This document shows positions 1-7,382 of a stretch of 18,332 nt of DNA, piece by piece. The DNA comes from Hymenopellis radicata (taxonomy: Eukaryota; Basidiomycota; Agaricomycetes; Agaricales; Physalacriaceae). The notes beneath the pieces are model-generated. The model saw only the letters and a program-made list of their open reading frames with translations. It was not told the origin of the DNA and made no database searches. A program made the position numbers and the translations under genes. Location of the stretch: NCBI GenBank assembly GCA_015501595.1, contig JADNRX010000906.1, positions 1 through 18,332 on the forward strand. Direction: 5' to 3'. The number at the start of each line of letters is the position of its first letter. The stretch's first letter is position 1.

Positions 1-90
1 GGGATAGTAATCCATGTCTACATGTTCTTTTTCTCTCTCCTGGCCAATGTAGAGTCGGACTAGACACAAGGATACCCGAGATGCTTTTGC

Positions 91-139
91 TCAAGACAAG
101 GCGAATCTCTCTGTATCTCGGCGCAGGTAGCAGAGATGC
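91..139 (+). repeat. Class C hairpin repeat, copy 1
   Basis: A CTCAAGACAAGG-type lead is followed by a hairpin whose arms ATCTCT (105-110) and AGAGAT (132-137) are perfectly complementary. The same block recurs at 2815-2863 with nearly the same sequence, and in degraded form at 6258-6295, 6878-6936 and perhaps 17961-18027. In both of the best copies it opens the larger duplicated unit that also carries gene X. Confidence 0.7.
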
Positions 140-331
140 TATGGTTGCCAGTGGGTTGAATACTTGCTGCATGGTCTTTTTCCTATGCCAGACAGGTATT
201 TCCTTCGCAGAGTAATTCGTCTGAACAACGCCCCGTGCTCTCCCTGGATCCGGTCTGGTAGTTATTCTCTCTCCTTGACCACTTCCGTTATTTGTCCAGC
301 CCTCTACGTGTCCCGGAGATACCACTTCCAT

Positions 332-364
332 GTCTCCATGTAGCTTACCGGTTATATCGAGGAC
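332..364 (+). repeat. Class A tRNA-D-arm-like hairpin (A1)
   Basis: GTCTC (332-336) can pair with GAGGAC (359-364) if one G is bulged. The interior holds TAGCTTACCGGTTA, in which TAGC and GTTA can pair with a G-U wobble. The interior resembles the D-arm and internal A box of a tRNA gene. Its counterpart in the second duplicated unit is 3111-3143. Confidence 0.6.
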
Positions 365-587
365 CTGTGCAGCGAGACGATTATTTTATTCATCTCTCAT
401 CGTCGGCCGGCCGCATACTTCCCGCCCCCTATCGCTCTCTGCTTTCTTTATACTCGACTGGGCACTTTCCGATGTTGCCCAAAGATGTCCGTTACAGCGC
501 GACGTACATGTGACGGCGGTCACAGGTACGTTCCTTGCCTCCGCCATCATCATCGTTGATTCGCTTGCCTTCCCTCAGCCCATTTTC

Positions 588-1680
588 ATGGCTCTTTACG
601 CTGAAGTACGTCTATTCGTTCGTCTTGTCGCTGACAATTTTTTTTCAGGAGTTTATATCGCGTTAATCTACGACCTCCAAACCATTTTGTGCCTCGTCTT
701 GTCGCTTGGGATACTCGCGCTCATTCTCCGCCCCTTTTTATCAGGGATCGAGTCGGCCGTCGCGTAATCCCAGATGGTGTGATGTGCTCCGCCTCCACCG
801 CGAGCTCAAACCCTTGATGACTTGCCCTCCATTCCCATATCGCAACAACGGCGACGAGCATGGGATATGGTCCGCTGGTGTTACTCTTTTCTAACGACTC
901 TGACGGCCTCGACTGCTATAATACCTGCGTTATTTGGGAGGTTTCCTTTGCGACACGTCCTCTTCCCATTTGGCTTCGCGCCGGTGGGAGCGAGGCGACA
1001 CTCTGGATATGAAACTACCGCCCTCAGTTTCGACACCATACTCGAGCTGACGTCTTCGCCGCGACCTCACGAATGATACGTCTGTTCATGGCCACGTCGT
1101 ATGGGTCTCACTTGTGTTCGGGTTTGTGTAAATCCTTGTGTGTGAAGGTTTGTCTTGATTCCACCGTGAGTACTTTCTTATTCTCTGCAATGCCCATGCC
1201 CTACTTATAGTTGATAGGACACTAAATTTCGAAGGCATGTCTACCGACTACTCGTCGGATGTTCTGGACGACTTGCCATCGGCTTTTGTTCTTCGACGGA
1301 TCACCTTCTCTTCAACGTCGTCTCTGCGGATCGCCCGATGTGATGGTGTCGGGAGTACGAACGTCGAACTGGCCGATACGCCCTTGCCTTGCATCTGTAC
1401 GACATATGGAAGTCTTCGTCACCCTTCTCGCACCGAGGTAAGAGTTTTAAGTTTGCGCCATTTCTTCGTCAACTGATGTCGTCCTTTAGGGAGCGGAGCG
1501 CATAGGTATGCTGTCTATAGCGCTCTGAGACGTGCGGCAGACCCGCCAGATGTGGCACAGTTGATGGGCGGGAGGTCGGCTGAATCTCAAGTTCGACGCC
1601 GAGGCTAGGATGTATGGAACTGCTGTGAAGTCTCAGTACCAATGTGGAGCCTCGGCGCGCTCTTGTCACAGCATAGTGAG
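588..1680 (+). pseudogene. Gene X relic, copy 1 (unrecognised intron-bearing gene)
   Basis: I do not recognise this family. It is supported as a former gene because it aligns with 3393-4502 and both copies keep introns at the same places. Here these are 606-648 (GTACG...TTTTTTCAG), 1166-1217 and 1438-1489. Damage is visible: the second intron's acceptor, CAG in the other copy (3795-3797), reads ACG here; reading frames break near 820; and the coding phase differs from copy 2. The clearest shared peptide is RPPNHFVPR just after the first intron. Another shared stretch, TSSLRIAR, lies near 1318-1340. The segment 1237-1437 is open in one frame and contains LDDLPSAF, which is faintly F-box-like but too weak to name. 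It sits directly downstream of the class C and class A hairpins, as copy 2 does. Confidence 0.55.
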
Positions 1681-1776
1681 TAGATACCGAATGTTCTCAA
1701 GTTCGTCATTGGTGTTGGTGGAGCTCTGTTTCTCTCACTTCAGCCAATGTGGTTCGCGAACCTTGAAGCTGAGAAG

Positions 1777-1808
1777 TGTCCACGTCGTCTAGTGGAACGA
1801 CTAGGATT
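1777..1808 (+). repeat. Class B hairpin (B1)
   Basis: This member carries CGTCTAGTGG, close to the TAGTCTAGTGG A-box-like core seen elsewhere. GTCGT (1784-1788) pairs perfectly with ACGAC (1797-1801), and the outer TCC can pair with GGA. It closely resembles the copy at 18211-18244, since both have GTGG rather than GTGAG in the loop. Confidence 0.6.
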
Positions 1809-2098
1809 GCATTGGCGTGTGTTACCGCTCACTTCATTTTGTTGAACTTGTCCTCCCCGACAAAACTTTCATGCGGACGGAGGGTCTGTGCCGATCAGCC
1901 GATCGATGCTTGGTTCTTACCGTCATGTTTGATCTTGTAGATACAACAGTCCTCACTGCCGCATGTCTTCTGCTCACACGGCAGAGAACATACTGCCTTT
2001 TCGATCTCAAGGACGCGACCTGGACAGTATAGCGACTCGCATCTCTCGGCAATCAGTGGAGGGCTTTCCACAGGACTTGTCACAGCTTCGGTCCCAGA

Positions 2099-2136
2099 CA
2101 TCTCCCTCGTAGCTCACTAGCTATATCGCGAGGTAT
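2099..2136 (+). repeat. Class A hairpin (A2)
   Basis: CATCTC followed by CTCGTAGCTCACTAGCTA. The inner TAGC/GCTA stem is intact. The right outer arm is disrupted (GCGAGGTATG where GAGATG is expected). Confidence 0.5.
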
Positions 2137-2264
2137 GCTGCAACGGTCGGCAAGCTCTTTTACCCTTCGCTCCCGCTTCGTAGACAGAGCCGAACTTGGG
2201 CTGGGGAGAAGTTGCTAAGACGAGGGTTGATACGGTGATACTCCTCCACAGCTTCAGTCCGGAA

Positions 2265-2299
2265 TGTCTCTCTCGTAGCTCACCGGCTATATCGAGATG
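2265..2299 (+). repeat. Class A hairpin (A3)
   Basis: GTCTC (2266-2270) pairs with GAGAT (2294-2298), with one G-U. The inner TAGC/GCTA stem encloses TCACCG. It is preceded by the recurrent CTCCACAGCTTCAGTCC linker. Confidence 0.65.
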
Positions 2300-2383
2300 G
2301 TGATTGTTCCATGGAAGGAGTAGTTTTTAGCAGCTTACTAATCTCTTCTGTCGTGTTTTTCTTCACAGCATGTATATCCCTGA

Positions 2384-2418
2384 CGTCTCCGAGGTAGCTC
2401 ACCAGCTATATCGAGATG
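2384..2418 (+). repeat. Class A hairpin (A4)
   Basis: CGTCTC (2384-2389) and GAGATG (2413-2418) form a 6-bp stem with one G-U pair. The interior is TAGCTCACCAGCTA with the inner 4-bp stem intact. Confidence 0.65.
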
Positions 2419-2633
2419 CTGATTATAGAGAAGGGCCTCCGGCGAGTCTATCTTTTATGTAGTGCTGCGCCTTACGATTTGGTGTCTTTTTCCGGTTCTG
2501 TGCCTCCTCGTGGAACAGTGCTTCGTCCCACATTTCCCTCTTTCGCTTTCTTCAATCCGCACAGGCTTGTCCAAAGTTTCCCCCTCACTTGAACCCTGGC
2601 GTCTTGTTTCCAACATTAAAGCCCGGTACATGG

Positions 2634-2671
2634 GTCCCCGTAGTCTAGCGAGAAGGCGAGAACACTAGGAC
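2634..2671 (+). repeat. Class B hairpin (B2), expanded loop
   Basis: GTCCCCGTAGTCTAG is typical of class B. The loop is longer than in other copies because the right half is replaced by GGCGAGAACACTA, but the terminal GTCC/GGAC pairing is retained. Confidence 0.5.
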
Positions 2672-2814
2672 TTCTCTATGGCAATAAGTCATCAACATTT
2701 TTCTTTGTCTCTCTTCGCGAACTTGAATCCCACCTGGATGGAGTCCAACTTGGCACGCCGTTAAACTGTATCCCATCTGTCAGATGCGAAGACTCTTGCT
2801 CCAGTTGGCGAGCT

Positions 2815-2863
2815 CTCAAGACAAGGGGAATCTCTCTGTATCTCGGCGCAGGTAGCAGAGATG
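2815..2863 (+). repeat. Class C hairpin repeat, copy 2
   Basis: The arms ATCTCT (2830-2835) and AGAGAT (2857-2862) are perfect. The loop is the same as in the copy at 91-139, and the downstream CGCCAGTGGGTT linker is also shared. Confidence 0.7.
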
Positions 2864-3070
2864 CAACGGTCGCCAGTGGGTTTGGCTATGGGTCTTTTTA
2901 TCGTGCCGGACAGGAATCTCCGAGTTTGCCATGCGTTCAAGAGTAATTGGCCCTAATTGGCCTGAACAACGCGCCGTGCTCTCGTGGAATCCCTGGATCC
3001 GATATGGTCTCTCTTTGACCACTGCCATGCAACGAAGCACGAAAGTTACCACAGACTCCAGAGGCTCTAT

Positions 3071-3099
3071 GTCTCCCCGTAGTTCGACGATAATGATAC
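3071..3099 (+). repeat. Degenerate class B-like element
   Basis: GTCTCCCCGTAGTTCGACGA is followed by TAATGATAC. A matching degenerate copy lies at 17645-17672, and both sit about 40 nt upstream of a class A hairpin. GTTCGA recalls a Pol III B box, but the position, inside the A-box-like core, is wrong for one. Confidence 0.45.
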
Positions 3100-3110
3100 C
3101 ACTTTCTCAT

Positions 3111-3143
3111 GTCTCCATGTAGCTCAGCGGTTATACTGAGGAC
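3111..3143 (+). repeat. Class A hairpin (A5), best A-box match
   Basis: The outer stem is GTCTC (3111-3115) with GAGGAC (3138-3143), one bulge. The core TAGCTCAGCGG fits the tRNA A-box consensus TRGCNNAGNGG at every defined position, the best match in class A. Confidence 0.65.
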
Positions 3144-3392
3144 TTGCCCGTGTGGTGAAGTGATCTTTTTACTCATCTCTCATCAGCCGGGCTAGAATCT
3201 CTCCCATCCACGCTCGCTATCCCTCTCTGCTTTCTTTATACTCAGCTGCGCACTTTCCGATGTTGCCCATCGATGTCCTCTCGTTGTTACAGCGCGCTGT
3301 ATATGTGACGATGGTCACAGAACGTTCCTTGCTTCCCGCCATCATCATCGTTGAGTCGTCTCCGCACTATCGCCTTCCCTCAGTCCATTTTC

Positions 3393-4502
3393 ATGGCTCT
3401 TTACGCTGCGGTACGTCTACTATTCGTTCGTCTTGTCACTGACAATGTTTTTTTCAGGAGTTTCTTATACGCGACATCAACTTTATTGGATATCGGGTTA
3501 GGCTACGACCTCCAAACCATTTTGTGCCTCGTCTGTCTCTTGGGATACTCGCGCTCATTCTACGCCCTTTTTGTCAGGGATCGAGTCGGCCGTCGCGTAA
3601 GCCCAGATGGTGTGTTGCTTTATTCCTCGTTCTGCTGCGTCGTTTACATTCCCCGGTATAGATCGTCCTCGTTGTGGGCTCAATCCCTCGATGACTTTTC
3701 CCGCCAGTCCCATGTCGCAACGACGGCGACGACCGTGGGATTCGGTATGTTGACATTCCTCTTTGCTGCTTCTGACTCTTTCTAACGACTCTGGCAGCCA
3801 TTAAGACTATAACCGACGGCCTACGATGGCTGCTTTTGGGACGTTGCCTTCGCGACGCGCCCTGTTCCATTTAGCTTCGCACCTGCGGGAGCGAGGCCTA
3901 TTACCACCCTCAACACATCCAAACGGTCGTCTTCGCCGCCGTCTTACGAGGGATACGTCTTTGCCTGGCGATGTCGTGGATGATCTTGGGCGGGATCTTG
4001 ATTTCACGGTGAGTCCTAGCTTAATCTATGTAATACTCTAGCGGCTCATCGTCTCCAGGACATTCCAATACAAGGCGGCTAACGTGCAGACCTTCTGGAC
4101 GACTTGCCTTGAAGAACCTTCGGCTTTTGGATCCGCCTCGTCTACAACGTCGTCTCTACGGATCGCCCGATATGCGGCGTCAGGAGTATGAATGTCGAAC
4201 GGGTTCTTGCTTTTGGGAATGGAGCATCTGTACGACATGTGGAGCTTGTCGTCCGCCTCGTCGCACCCAGGTAAGATTTCGAGGTTTGGACCATTTCTGG
4301 ATGAACCAATGTCATCCTCTAGGCAGTTTGTTTCATGAGCCGGAGGTCGGGATGATTGTCGAGTTGGAGGCCGAGGCTAGGCGACTATATTACCGTGACG
4401 TCTCACGTTTAACGCGGAACTTGGGTGCGCTCTTATCACGGCATGGTGAGCATTCTAACCTTGTTACTAACTTGATTTCCTGTTGACACTCGAACGATTA
4501 GG
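3393..4502 (+). pseudogene. Gene X relic, copy 2 (unrecognised intron-bearing gene)
   Basis: This is the better copy of an unrecognised gene. Introns with good signals are seen at 3411-3457, 3745-3797 (branch CTAAC, acceptor GGCAG), 4009-4058, 4271-4322 and about 4446-4501 (ACTAAC). Exon 2 is open for about 290 nt. A later exon pair, joined across 4271-4322, reads HLYDMWSLSSASSHPG and then a charged, helix-like segment containing VELEAEARRLYYRDVSR and LTRNLGALLSRHG. An in-frame TGA lies just upstream of MSNGFLLLGMEH near 4190. The exon after 3797 is open only in a frame that carries a TAA right after the acceptor. I therefore call it a pseudogene, though an unmodelled splice form is possible. 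The predicted peptide is hydrophilic at its C-terminal end, with no signal peptide or obvious catalytic motif. Confidence 0.55.
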
Positions 4503-4782
4503 CGATGACTGACATGCACCGCCATGTATGACTGATTTTGGTTCGTTGCTCCTTGCCGTTTTCACCATCTCACACTGACGCGGGTTGTAGATGTAGCATG
4601 ACCCAGTCGTCTCATACCTTTGGGCTTTGGGGTGACACTAGACTTTGTGTGGCCATCGCACTTCATTGTGTCCTTGAAGACGGCGACGATGAAGACCTCA
4701 GTAAGTCCTATCTACTATCTAACAGTTTCGTCTCGCTGAGAAGCGTGCGTAGCATATAGATTGAGAGCTTCCCTCCCTAAGT
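4503..4782 (+). other. Possible further gene X exons, then junction to DHH1 fragment
   Basis: After the last clear gene X exon there are splice-like signals (GGTTGTAG at about 4585-4592; CAGTAAGT near 4699) around a stretch that is open in one frame. There is no matching segment in copy 1, so the assignment to gene X is a guess. Between about 4740 and 4782 the sequence changes into the start of the DHH1-like exon. Confidence 0.25.
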
Positions 4783-5406
4783 TTGACGGAGCGACGGCCT
4801 CCTCTGAGCACGCCGACAAAGCCCTCACCCCAATATCTTCAAGCCAGCCCCACCACCCTCCGCTCTCACATTGACAACATGACGCCTCCGACGGTACCCT
4901 CCTCAAGCATACACGCACTCGACGGGGAAGGGATGACCGCGCCGCCGGAGCAGGATGAGGACGCTCCTCCACCACTCCCAACCCAAACCAGAAGAGGACT
5001 AGCACCCAGGACAAATGCTCCGCCCACTCCACGCGACATGTGCCCCCCAGACGCGAGGAGGGAGCTGTTGATGACGATATACGAGGCGGGCTTTGAGAAG
5101 CCTAGTCCGATTCAGGAGGAGGTGTGTTTCCCCCTTCTTCTTCCTCCTCCTTCCTCGCTCACGCACTGCAGGTCATACCTATCACGCTAACAGGACGCGA
5201 CATACTCGCACGTGCTAAGAACGGTACACGCAAGACCGCCGCATTTGTCATCCCAGCTTTGGAGCAGGTCGTCGTCGAAGGACCGGGGATACAAGCGCTG
5301 TTCCTCGTCCCGACGAGGGAGTTGGCTCTGCAGACGAGTCAGGTGGGAAGTCATCTTCTTTCCCTCTTCGCGTACTCACCCTCCTGTTGAGCAGGAGCTG
5401 GGCACT
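4783..5406 (+). pseudogene. DHH1: Truncated DHH1-type DEAD-box RNA helicase (5' fragment)
   Basis: Three exons are visible: about 4783-5121, 5172-5342 and a stub from 5395. The introns are 5122-5171 (GTGTG...CTGCAG) and 5343-5394. The protein shows the DHH1/DDX6 Q motif ([20 protein letters not shown]), then [17 protein letters not shown] with motif I, then motif Ia [11 protein letters not shown]. In the family these parts of the first RecA domain bind ATP and RNA, and the protein promotes mRNA decapping and translational repression. Two defects are plain. Motif I reads AKNGTRKT where the family has AKNGTGKT, replacing an essential glycine with arginine. The gene stops shortly after motif Ia, so DEAD, SAT and the whole second RecA domain are missing. 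The third exon runs into hairpin-repeat sequence by about 5450. The start at 4783 is only the first ATG in frame and the N-terminal 80 residues are not conserved-looking. Introns are kept, so this came from genomic DNA, not mRNA. Confidence 0.85.
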
Positions 5407-5485
5407 GAGATTCAGCCCATTCCGAGCGTCAGCGAGGTTGCGCCTCCGCAGGGGATTGATACCCCTCCACAGTTTCAGTCCCCAA

Positions 5486-5521
5486 CGTCTCCCTCGTAGC
5501 TCACCGGCTATATAGGCATCT
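5486..5521 (+). repeat. Class A hairpin (A6)
   Basis: CGTCTCCCTCGTAGCTCACC with the inner TAGC/GCTA stem intact. The right outer arm is damaged (AGGCATC where GAGATG is expected). This is the first repeat element after the DHH1 fragment. Confidence 0.55.
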
Positions 5522-5615
5522 CTTGTTAGGCGTTGGTGGTAGTGATTGCTTTTTTAGCGGCTTGCTAGTCTCTTACCGTTTGATCATGGCTGTTGTGTAT
5601 TCCTCCCAAACCCGA

Positions 5616-5649
5616 CGTCTCCCAGTAGCTCACCTGCTATATCGAGATG
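5616..5649 (+). repeat. Class A hairpin (A7)
   Basis: CGTCTC (5616-5621) pairs with GAGATG (5644-5649), one G-U. The interior is TAGCTCACCTGCTA. Confidence 0.65.
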
Positions 5650-5963
5650 TGGCCCTTCTCTCCGCATCTTTTTGCAGTTCCGTGCACTTCGTCCACGTTT
5701 TTTCCGGACATCAATATGTCTCAGTGGTGGTGGTTTTGCTCTGACGTGTCCTCTTGTCATTTCTTTTCAGTTACGTACACCCCATAGTTCTGTTTGTCCC
5801 TCTGGACGTTCAACGGACACCTGTATACGCGACATTGAATGTTTCAATCCTCATTGGATCGTTGGTGTATGTCTATGATCCCTCATCTGCAATTGCAACG
5901 GCCGCACGTTCATGGCACGCACTTGCACGAAACTGCTAATTGGACGAGGAAGATACCACTTAT

Positions 5964-5995
5964 GTCTCGATATAGCTCACTGGTTATCTCGAGAC
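5964..5995 (+). repeat. Class A hairpin (A8), perfect 7-bp stem
   Basis: GTCTCGA (5964-5970) and TCGAGAC (5989-5995) form an uninterrupted 7-bp stem, the length of a tRNA acceptor stem. The interior is TATAGCTCACTGGTTATC with an A-box-like core TAGCTCACTGG. This is the strongest class A stem in the window. Confidence 0.7.
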
Positions 5996-6097
5996 GATCT
6001 GCCGTTCCTCAGTGCTTTTTTCTTACGGCGTGGGATATTTGACGACTCGGTCCAAAGTTTACTCTCACCTGGACTCTGGCGTCAGTCCGGTACATGT

Positions 6098-6127
6098 GTC
6101 CCCGTAGTCTAGTGAGATGACTGGGAT
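6098..6127 (+). repeat. Class B hairpin (B3)
   Basis: GTCCC (6098-6102) pairs with GGGAT (6123-6127), one G-U. The inner AGTC/GACT stem encloses TAGTGAGAT. It lies 134 nt after the class A hairpin at 5964, as in the alternating array near 17 kb. Confidence 0.65.
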
Positions 6128-6257
6128 AGCTTGCAGCAATCCGCGGTGTATCCGCCCCACTGCTTTTTCTCTCTCTCCCTCTCTCTTGGCGAATTTCAGC
6201 TGGCTAGAGTTGAACTGTGTTTCACCAGAACAGCCGACATGATCTCGAGTCCGTATG

Positions 6258-6295
6258 TCCTCAAGACAACGGGAATCTCAGCACAGGTAGTGGAG
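6258..6295 (+). repeat. Class C element, degraded (copy 3)
   Basis: CCTCAAGACAACGGGAATCTC is recognisable, but the loop is shortened (AGCACAGGTAG) and the right arm is lost. Confidence 0.45.
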
Positions 6296-6339
6296 GCCCA
6301 TTGAAGAGCTGCAGGGAGTGCTATAGCTTCCGTCCCAAA

Positions 6340-6370
6340 CATCTCCCTCGTAGCTCACCTGCTAGAGATG
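6340..6370 (+). repeat. Class A hairpin (A9)
   Basis: CATCTC (6340-6345) and GAGATG (6365-6370) form a perfect 6-bp outer stem. The inner stem TAGC...GCTA is kept, although the linker between the inner and outer right arms is missing compared with other copies. Confidence 0.65.
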
Positions 6371-6457
6371 TTTATGCGGTTAAAGCCTTCTTTTTCCATC
6401 TGGGTTAGCTGTTGATCAAGGCTTTCGTGTTTCTCTGCCCATGTATTTCATCCTGAA

Positions 6458-6492
6458 CGTCTCTTAGGTAGCTCAATGGCCATCTCGAGATG
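6458..6492 (+). repeat. Class A hairpin (A10)
   Basis: CGTCTC (6458-6463) pairs with GAGATG (6487-6492), one G-U. The core TAGCTCAATGG fits the A-box consensus well. Confidence 0.65.
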
Positions 6493-6622
6493 CTAACCCT
6501 TGTGCATGCAGCGTTGCTTTTTATGTTTTTGCACATCCCAGGCTTTCTCGGGGTGTGGTGCACGCTTGTCGCATCTTTCCGGTACTGTTGAATGAACAAA
6601 ACAAAAACTCCACTTGCTATAC

Positions 6623-6656
6623 CATCTCCATGTAGCTTGACGGATATCTCGAGATG
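6623..6656 (+). repeat. Class A hairpin (A11)
   Basis: CATCTC (6623-6628) and GAGATG (6651-6656) form a perfect 6-bp stem around CATGTAGCTTGACGGATATC. Confidence 0.65.
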
Positions 6657-6877
6657 TAGCAGTTCTGCCATTGGAACGCCGCATGAAATTATTTTGTGCA
6701 TCTCACTTTTCTGAGGGTGGAGTGGTGTCTCAGGAGTGCGGGGATATTTGACCAGATCCGGAAGTGTTATTTTGTCTCTCGAGTCTCACCGTCTCCGTGA
6801 CGGCTTGCAAGTTCCCACTTGAAAGTCCTGTACACTTCCACAAGGATATTCGCCGCGTCGCTGTCGGTGTGTCCGAG

Positions 6878-6936
6878 TCCTCAAGACAACTTCAGGAATC
6901 TCTCCGTAGTACAGTATCTCGGCGAAGGTAGCAGAT
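6878..6936 (+). repeat. Class C element, degraded (copy 4)
   Basis: CCTCAAGACAACTTCAGGAATC is followed by TATCTCGGCGAAGGTAGCAGAT. It is clearly the same family as 91-139, with short insertions that spoil the stem. Confidence 0.5.
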
Positions 6937-6965
6937 CGCCAGTTTTCTACAAGGACCGTCCAGAG

Positions 6966-7000
6966 CATCTCCCTCGTAGCTCACTGGCTATATTGAGAAG
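6966..7000 (+). repeat. Class A hairpin (A12)
   Basis: CATCTCCCTCGTAGCTCACT with an intact inner TAGC/GCTA stem. The outer right arm is GAGAAG, so only the inner four pairs of the outer stem remain. Confidence 0.55.
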
Positions 7001-7382
7001 TTCTGCACAGTGTTGATGCTATTTTTTCTCTCCTTCTATGTTCGCAAATCCGCTTAGTAGACAGAGCCGAACTAGGGCGTTCCACAAGGATAGACTCCAG
7101 TCGGTGTGTGGCGGTGGAGTCCTTCCACTGACGTCGAGGAGGAAAAGAATCCCTAAACCCTAACGGCACATTCACCTTCAATTCAAGTTAACTACCGTTA
7201 AAGAAAGAAGGATCCGTGTCGATGTTGACGGTTGATGTTTGGAATCTGAATTGTCTGTGCCGGTCGGCCGATTGATGCTTGGCTCTGACAGCCATCTAGT
7301 ATCAACACCAGTATGATGTGTCCCCAATCTCCTTGTCCCGGACCTCTTATACTCTCACGATTACGGTTCATCTTGCACTACG
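7001..7382 (+). other. Gene-free stretch between repeats and F-box Y
   Basis: No gene is supported. The start contains TAGTAGACAGAGCCGAAC, which is also found near 2179-2196 with one change, so it still belongs to the composite repeat. Two telomere-like heptamers (CCCTAAACCCTAA) lie at 7151-7163. GCCGATTGATGCTTGG at 7267-7282 resembles GCCGATCGATGCTTGG near 1898-1913. Immediately upstream of the F-box ATG is CTCTTATACTCTC (about 7346-7357), a weak TATA-like stretch. Confidence 0.4.

Larger units (their letters stand above)
91..1700 (+). repeat. Segmental direct duplication, unit copy 1
   Basis: This stretch is collinear with 2815-4460: class C hairpin, a CCTGGATCC segment, class A hairpin, a CATCTCTCATC segment, then all the exons and introns of gene X. 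Similarity is clear by eye over about 1.6 kb, with many substitutions and small indels, so the duplication is not recent. Both copies have the same orientation. This copy is the more damaged one. Confidence 0.75.
1810..2814 (+). repeat. Composite hairpin-repeat block 1
   Basis: I see no supportable gene in this kilobase. It holds a degraded class C-like segment (about 2005-2060), class A hairpins at 2099-2136, 2265-2299 and 2384-2418, and a class B hairpin at 2634-2671. The linkers recur elsewhere. CTCCACAGCTTCAGTCC before the hairpin at 2265 matches 5464-5481 and 16301-16317. CTTCTTCAATCCGCAC near 2548 matches 16605-16620. CTGGCGTCTTG near 2596 matches 16853-16863. The order of linkers and hairpins is the same as in the blocks at 5450-6140 and 16290-16930, so these are copies of one longer composite unit. 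Confidence 0.7.
2815..4460 (+). repeat. Segmental direct duplication, unit copy 2
   Basis: This is the second, better preserved copy of the unit at 91-1700, in the same order: class C hairpin, class B-like and class A hairpins, CATCTCTCATC segment, gene X. It continues past 4460 with further gene X-like exons before meeting the DHH1 fragment near 4780. Confidence 0.75.
5450..7000 (+). repeat. Composite hairpin-repeat block 2
   Basis: This block repeats the order seen at 2241-2700 and 16290-16930: CTCCACAGTTTCAGTCC linker, class A hairpin 5486, a TTGCTAGTCTCTTACCG linker (about 5561-5580, compare 16402-16419), class A 5616, GGACGAGGAAGATACCACT linker (5942-5960, compare 17346-17362), class A 5964, class B 6098. 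A second partial series follows: class C 6258, class A 6340, 6458 and 6623, class C 6878, class A 6966. All elements are on the + strand. No open reading frame in the block looks conserved. Confidence 0.7.

Noticed and set aside
4783..5406. Functional helicase
   Set aside because: Motif I is mutated and motifs II to VI are missing, and the third exon runs into repeat DNA.
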